Shown here in pieces: positions 5,652 to 8,514 of a DNA stretch of 8,514 bases (its first letter is position 1; the number at the start of each line of letters is the position of its first letter). The DNA comes from Leptolyngbya sp. SIO4C1 (GTDB lineage: Bacteria; Cyanobacteriota; Cyanobacteriia; Phormidesmidales; Phormidesmidaceae), in contig JAAHIA010000211.1 in the NCBI GenBank assembly GCA_010671975.1, positions 1-8,514 on the forward strand. The letters are read 5' to 3'. A program made the position numbers and the translations under genes. The notes under the pieces are model-generated. The model saw nothing but the letters and a program-made list of their open reading frames with translations, searched no databases and had not been told where the DNA came from.

Positions 5652-7046
5652 ATGCCCACCCTCGGCCTACTCCAATCCCGCCTCTCCCGCCGCATCGTCG
5701 CCTGGGTCTTCCTGAGCATCGTCACCATCGAGGGCATCATCTTCGTACCGGCCTACTTTCGCCGTCGATCAGAAAAGCTGCGATCGCTAGAGGCCCTATC
5801 CGAGGCAGTGCTGTTTACCATCAAGGGCAGCATGATGGGGAACATTGCGCCGCAGGATTTGCTGTCTAATGGGCTAGCTGGGGTAGAGCAGGCTTCAGAT
5901 ATTGTGGGGGCAGTGCTCTACGATGAGCGCGGTCAGCCAGTGGCCAGCTTTGGAGCAGCACTGCCGACGCTGGAGTTTGCCGCCGTAGGCAGCGAGCAGC
6001 GGTCACAGCTAACGGCGCGGGGCCGGTATTACGACGTGGCCTGGCCGCGCGATCGCTTTCAAGATCGCTACGTGCTGATTGTGCGCCACGATGCGACCGG
6101 CGTGCAGCGAGAGATGCGTCAGTATGCGATCGCAATTGTGGGACTGGTCGTTCTGATTTCTGCTTTTGTGACCGGGGTGACGATGCTGGTGCTAGAGCGC
6201 CTGCTGATCAATCCGCTGCTGCAGCTGCGCGATGATTTGCAGCTTGCGGGGGTGGCTTTGCAGCAAGGGCAGTCGCCGCAGTTTCGCAGCCTAGCTGAGC
6301 CGCGCCACGATGAGCTCGGTGAGGTGGCGCGCGCCTTTGGTGAAATGTACGAGCGCATTGCTCAAGAGATCCGCGATCGCACCGCTGCCGAAGCCGCGCT
6401 GCGGGCAGAGCAGGCCAAGGCGAATCAGCTGCTGCTGAATATTTTGCCAGCCGCCATTGCCGACCGATTGAAGAATAATTTGTCGAATCGCGGCGCGATC
6501 GCAGATTCGTTTAGCGAAGTGACCATTTTATTTGCCGATATTGTTGGCTTTACCGAGCTGGCTAGCCGCATGCCGCCAACCGATCTAGTCTGTCGACTCA
6601 ACACAGTCTTCTCAGCTTTCGACGGCATTGCCGAGCGCCACGGACTAGAAAAGATTAAAACGATTGGCGATGCCTATATGGTGGTGGGCGGTCTGCCAAG
6701 GCCCATGGCTGACCATGCAGCCGCAACCATGCAGATGGCCATTGACATGCAGCAGGCGATCAAAGACTTTTGTCAAGCTGGCCGCTACTGCTTTCAGCTG
6801 CGCATCGGCATCCACACTGGCCCGGTTGTAGCCGGCGTCATTGGCGTGAAAAAGTTTAGCTACGACCTGTGGGGAGACGCGGTCAACATCGCGAGCCGAA
6901 TGGAATCACACGGCGTATGCGATCGCATTCAGGTGAGTGCAGCCACCTACGATCTACTTAGAGATCGCTTCAGCTTTGAAGATCGCGGCCTGATCAAAGT
7001 CAAGGGGCGAGGTCAGATGAGAACCTACCTGCTGCGCAGCGAATAG
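5652..7046 (+). CDS. Membrane-bound class III adenylyl cyclase with HAMP domain
   Basis: The 464-residue protein should make cAMP from ATP in response to a signal sensed outside the cytoplasm. Helix 1 (about 14-34) and helix 2 (about 158-181) flank an extracytoplasmic sensor of some 120 residues that matches no family I recognise. A HAMP linker (about 182-242) and a short coiled coil rich in Ala, Glu and Arg (240-260) lead to the junction LLLNILPAAIADRLK (260-274) typical of these enzymes. The catalytic domain (about 285-464) has both metal aspartates, D296 in FADIVGF and D340 in TIGDAYM. The ATP-selecting pair is K336 (EKIKT) and D405 (YDLWGD), and the transition-state residues are N412 and R416. 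All key residues are present, so a homodimer should be active, and K/D argues for ATP over GTP. The ATG at 5652 is the only one in frame after an upstream stop at 5613; a pyrimidine-rich stretch rather than a Shine-Dalgarno precedes it. Confidence 0.94.
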   Translation: MPTLGLLQSRLSRRIVAWVFLSIVTIEGIIFVPAYFRRRSEKLRSLEALSEAVLFTIKGSMMGNIAPQDLLSNGLAGVEQASDIVGAVLYDERGQPVASFGAALPTLEFAAVGSEQRSQLTARGRYYDVAWPRDRFQDRYVLIVRHDATGVQREMRQYAIAIVGLVVLISAFVTGVTMLVLERLLINPLLQLRDDLQLAGVALQQGQSPQFRSLAEPRHDELGEVARAFGEMYERIAQEIRDRTAAEAALRAEQAKANQLLLNILPAAIADRLKNNLSNRGAIADSFSEVTILFADIVGFTELASRMPPTDLVCRLNTVFSAFDGIAERHGLEKIKTIGDAYMVVGGLPRPMADHAAATMQMAIDMQQAIKDFCQAGRYCFQLRIGIHTGPVVAGVIGVKKFSYDLWGDAVNIASRMESHGVCDRIQVSAATYDLLRDRFSFEDRGLIKVKGRGQMRTYLLRSE

Positions 7047-7090
7047 TTCTGTTACTAACGGTATGAATCTCTTAACCTTGTGCAACAGAA
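7047..7090. repeat. 7-bp inverted repeat just after the cyclase stop
   Basis: TTCTGTT (7047-7053), starting at the base after the cyclase TAG, is mirrored by AACAGAA (7084-7090) around a 30-nt loop. A CTTTTGG tract follows ten bases on. It may help to end the cyclase transcript, but the stem is short and the loop long. Confidence 0.25.
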
Positions 7091-7131
7091 TGGTCTAACT
7101 TTTGGCAACAAGAATTAAGTTTCGCGTGAGA

Positions 7132-7147
7132 GTCAGGGTAGCCTGAC
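7132..7147 (+). promoter_or_regulatory. Hairpin in leader of the small membrane-protein gene
   Basis: GTCAGG (7132-7137) and CCTGAC (7142-7147) form a perfect 6-bp stem with a four-base loop, GTAG, 33 nt before the ribosome binding site of the 50-residue gene. It could be an operator dyad or a leader hairpin. No T-run follows, so it is not a standard terminator for the cyclase gene. Confidence 0.35.
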
Positions 7148-7180
7148 AGTCACCTTCTAGACTAAAAACAGAAATTCGGA

Positions 7181-7186
7181 AAGGAG
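7181..7186 (+). promoter_or_regulatory. Strong Shine-Dalgarno of the small membrane-protein gene
   Basis: AAGGAG lies 9 nt before the ATG at 7196, inside a purine-rich run (GGAAAGGAGAAA). It is the best ribosome binding site in this part of the window. It is the main reason for accepting the short frame that follows, and for choosing this ATG over the internal ATG at codon 4. Confidence 0.7.
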
Positions 7187-7195
7187 AAACTTCTG

Positions 7196-7348
7196 ATGAA
7201 ATCGATGGTTTGGGCTCCTGAAGAAAAGGATCAAAAGGTCAATCAGTATTTAGAGCGAGTCAATCACGCGCCTTACGAGATGATTGCTGCCATGCTTATG
7301 GCGCTGTTTTGTCTCTTCACAGCCGTCATTTTGATTGGCAACTTCTAG
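7196..7348 (+). CDS. Small single-helix membrane protein, unrecognised (50 aa)
   Basis: The frame runs from ATG (7196) to TAG (7346-7348) and encodes 50 residues beginning MKSMVWAPEEKDQKVNQYLE. Residues 1-27 are charged and probably helical, with a Glu/Lys/Gln-rich stretch. Residues 29-48 (MIAAMLMALFCLFTAVILIG) form one clear membrane helix, and the protein ends NF right after it. The excess of positive charge is not strong, so orientation is uncertain, but a cytoplasmic N-terminus is likely. A strong Shine-Dalgarno and a leader hairpin support expression. The gene follows the cyclase by about 150 nt and faces the ABC ATPase gene, with only 10 nt between the two stop codons and no visible terminator there, so their transcripts may overlap. 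I do not recognise the family; a small subunit or regulator of a membrane complex is a fair guess only. Confidence 0.68.
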   Translation: MKSMVWAPEEKDQKVNQYLERVNHAPYEMIAAMLMALFCLFTAVILIGNF

Positions 7349-7358
7349 CAGATCGCGG

Positions 7359-8514
7359 CTACCCCCCCTGCTTCGCCAGCAGCGGTGCCGCCTGCAGGAG
7401 TGTCTTTGTGTAAGGATGCTGCGGCTCGGTAAAGAGCTGCTCGGTAGGGCCCAGCTCAACGATCTTGCCGCTCTGCATAACGGCGATGCGATCGCACAAA
7501 AATCGCGCTACCCACAGGTCGTGCGTGATAAAGAGATAGGTCAGCTCTAGCTCCTGCTTGAGTGACAGCATCAGGTCTAGCACCTGCGCCTGCACGCTGG
7601 CATCGAGCATGCTCACTGGCTCATCGCAGATCACCAGCTTGGGTCGGGTGATCAGCGCGCGCGCAATAGCAACTCGCTGCTGCTGACCGCCGGAGAGGTC
7701 GCCGGGGTAGCGGTGATAGTAGTCAGCCGTGGGCGTTAGCCCTACCCGCTCTAGCATGGCATGCACCTGCTTAGTCGCTTCCGACGGTGTGGCCAGCCCG
7801 TGAATGAGCAGCGAGTCGGCAATGCCGCGTCCCACCGTCATCATTGGATTTAAGCAGGCGTGCGGATCTTGAAAAATCATCTGCAGGTCGCGCCGCTGAG
7901 TCTGTAGCGCGGCGCGCGATAGCTGAGTCAGGTCGGTGCCCGCAAAAATGACCTGCCCGGTTGTGGGCGGAACGATCTGCAAAATTGTGCGAGAGAGCGT
8001 ACTCTTCCCGCAGCCCGACTCGCCCACCAGACCGAGAATTTCACCTGGATAGAGGTTTAGCGAGATGTCGTCTACGGCCTTGATGGTGGCAGGCGGCCCC
8101 GAGTTGAACAGTTTGGCTAAAAAGCCCGGCTCAATCGTGTAGTGCTTCACCAGATGCTGAATCTGCAGCAGCGGCGCACCGACTTTAGATGCTTGCGCTA
8201 ACCCGGCTGCTGAACGCTCGGACCCCTCAGTCTGCAGCTGATGCGCCGCTGCCAGCAGCGATCGCGTATAGTCAGCCTGCGGCCGGTAAAACACCTGCTC
8301 GGTTGGCCCTAGCTCTACCAGCTTGCCCCGATACATGACCGCAATGCGATCGCAGTATTCGCCGACCAGCGCCAGGTCGTGAGAAATCAAAATGAGCGCC
8401 ATCCCCCGCGCTTCGCACAGCTGGGTGAGCAGCTCTAAAATTTGCGCAGACACGGTCACATCGAGGCTGGTGGTGGGCTCATCCGCCACAATCAGCTTGG
8501 GATCGAGCAGCAGC
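7359..8514 (-). CDS. Fused double-ATPase of an oligopeptide/dipeptide-type ABC importer (5' end missing)
   Basis: The protein carries two ABC ATPase domains in one chain, as in GsiA or YejF. It would power uptake of peptides, nickel or related solutes by two permeases and a binding protein not seen here. About 384 codons are present, and the frame is open to the window edge. Counting from the GTG codon at 8489, domain 1 is only its C-terminal part: Walker B with D-loop (ADEPTTSLD, 2-10), the switch His in SHD (36-38) and an oligopeptide-type tail (YTRSLLAA). Domain 2 is complete: Walker A GESGCGKST (156-164), Q-loop FQDPH (206-210), signature LSGGQQQR (265-272), Walker B/D-loop ICDEPVSMLDA (287-297), switch His in THD (322-324) and a second tail PYTKTLLQAAP. 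All ATPase residues of domain 2 look intact. The Walker A and signature motifs of domain 1 must lie beyond 8514. The GTG at 8489 is an internal codon, not the start. Substrate cannot be told from the ATPase. Confidence 0.95.
   Translation of the reverse strand, partial: LLLDPKLIVADEPTTSLDVTVSAQILELLTQLCEARGMALILISHDLALVGEYCDRIAVMYRGKLVELGPTEQVFYRPQADYTRSLLAAAHQLQTEGSERSAAGLAQASKVGAPLLQIQHLVKHYTIEPGFLAKLFNSGPPATIKAVDDISLNLYPGEILGLVGESGCGKSTLSRTILQIVPPTTGQVIFAGTDLTQLSRAALQTQRRDLQMIFQDPHACLNPMMTVGRGIADSLLIHGLATPSEATKQVHAMLERVGLTPTADYYHRYPGDLSGGQQQRVAIARALITRPKLVICDEPVSMLDASVQAQVLDLMLSLKQELELTYLFITHDLWVARFLCDRIAVMQSGKIVELGPTEQLFTEPQHPYTKTLLQAAPLLAKQGG

Noticed and set aside
5612..5869. An 85-codon Pro/His-rich frame overlapping the start of the cyclase
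   Set aside because: It is a shifted frame over cyclase coding sequence, and its composition (runs of Pro and His) is typical of an out-of-frame translation of GC-rich DNA.
1..8514. CRISPR array, tRNA, rRNA or insertion sequence
   Set aside because: I saw no regularly spaced direct repeats, no cloverleaf, no rRNA signature and no transposase motif on either strand.

Overview
The window looks like chromosomal DNA of a cyanobacterium. The main evidence is the palindrome GCGATCGC (HIP1), which I find 13 times in 8.5 kb; chance would give well under one. Most genes also match families common in cyanobacteria: a TldD/TldE pair, a HAMP-linked class III adenylyl cyclase and a fused dipeptide-type ABC ATPase. 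I cannot name a genus; a filamentous Leptolyngbya/Phormidesmis-like organism would fit but is a guess.

Layout. Positions 1-450 hold accessory debris. On the minus strand is a broken VapBC-type toxin-antitoxin locus: the antitoxin N-terminus is joined directly to the toxin (PIN domain) C-terminus, with a stop codon after codon 3. An imperfect 81-bp inverted-repeat element resembling an integron attC site overlaps its stop codon. Positions 529-2041 (minus) hold a six-helix ferric-reductase/NOX-type flavohaem protein, followed 19 nt downstream by a possible 50-residue membrane protein. Positions 2042-2662 carry no gene but several strong hairpins. Positions 2663-5491 (minus) are a tight tldD-tldE operon encoding the two subunits of a zinc metalloprotease. 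A divergent intergenic region with a long stem-loop separates tldD from a plus-strand membrane-bound adenylyl cyclase (5652-7046). Next comes a 50-residue single-helix membrane protein (7196-7348, plus) with its own strong ribosome binding site. From 7359 to the window edge (minus, 5' end missing) is a double-ATPase component of an oligopeptide/dipeptide/nickel-type ABC importer.

The genes do not form one obvious pathway. The firm functional unit is TldD with TldE. The reductase and its small neighbour may form a second, transcriptionally linked unit. The cyclase would turn an extracytoplasmic signal into cAMP. The ABC ATPase belongs to a transporter whose other parts lie outside the window.

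I found no CRISPR array, tRNA, rRNA, intact transposase or prophage gene, and no convincing new multi-gene system. The items most worth a second look are the collapsed vapBC/attC-like remnant, the two 50-residue membrane proteins and the large stem-loop between tldD and the cyclase.
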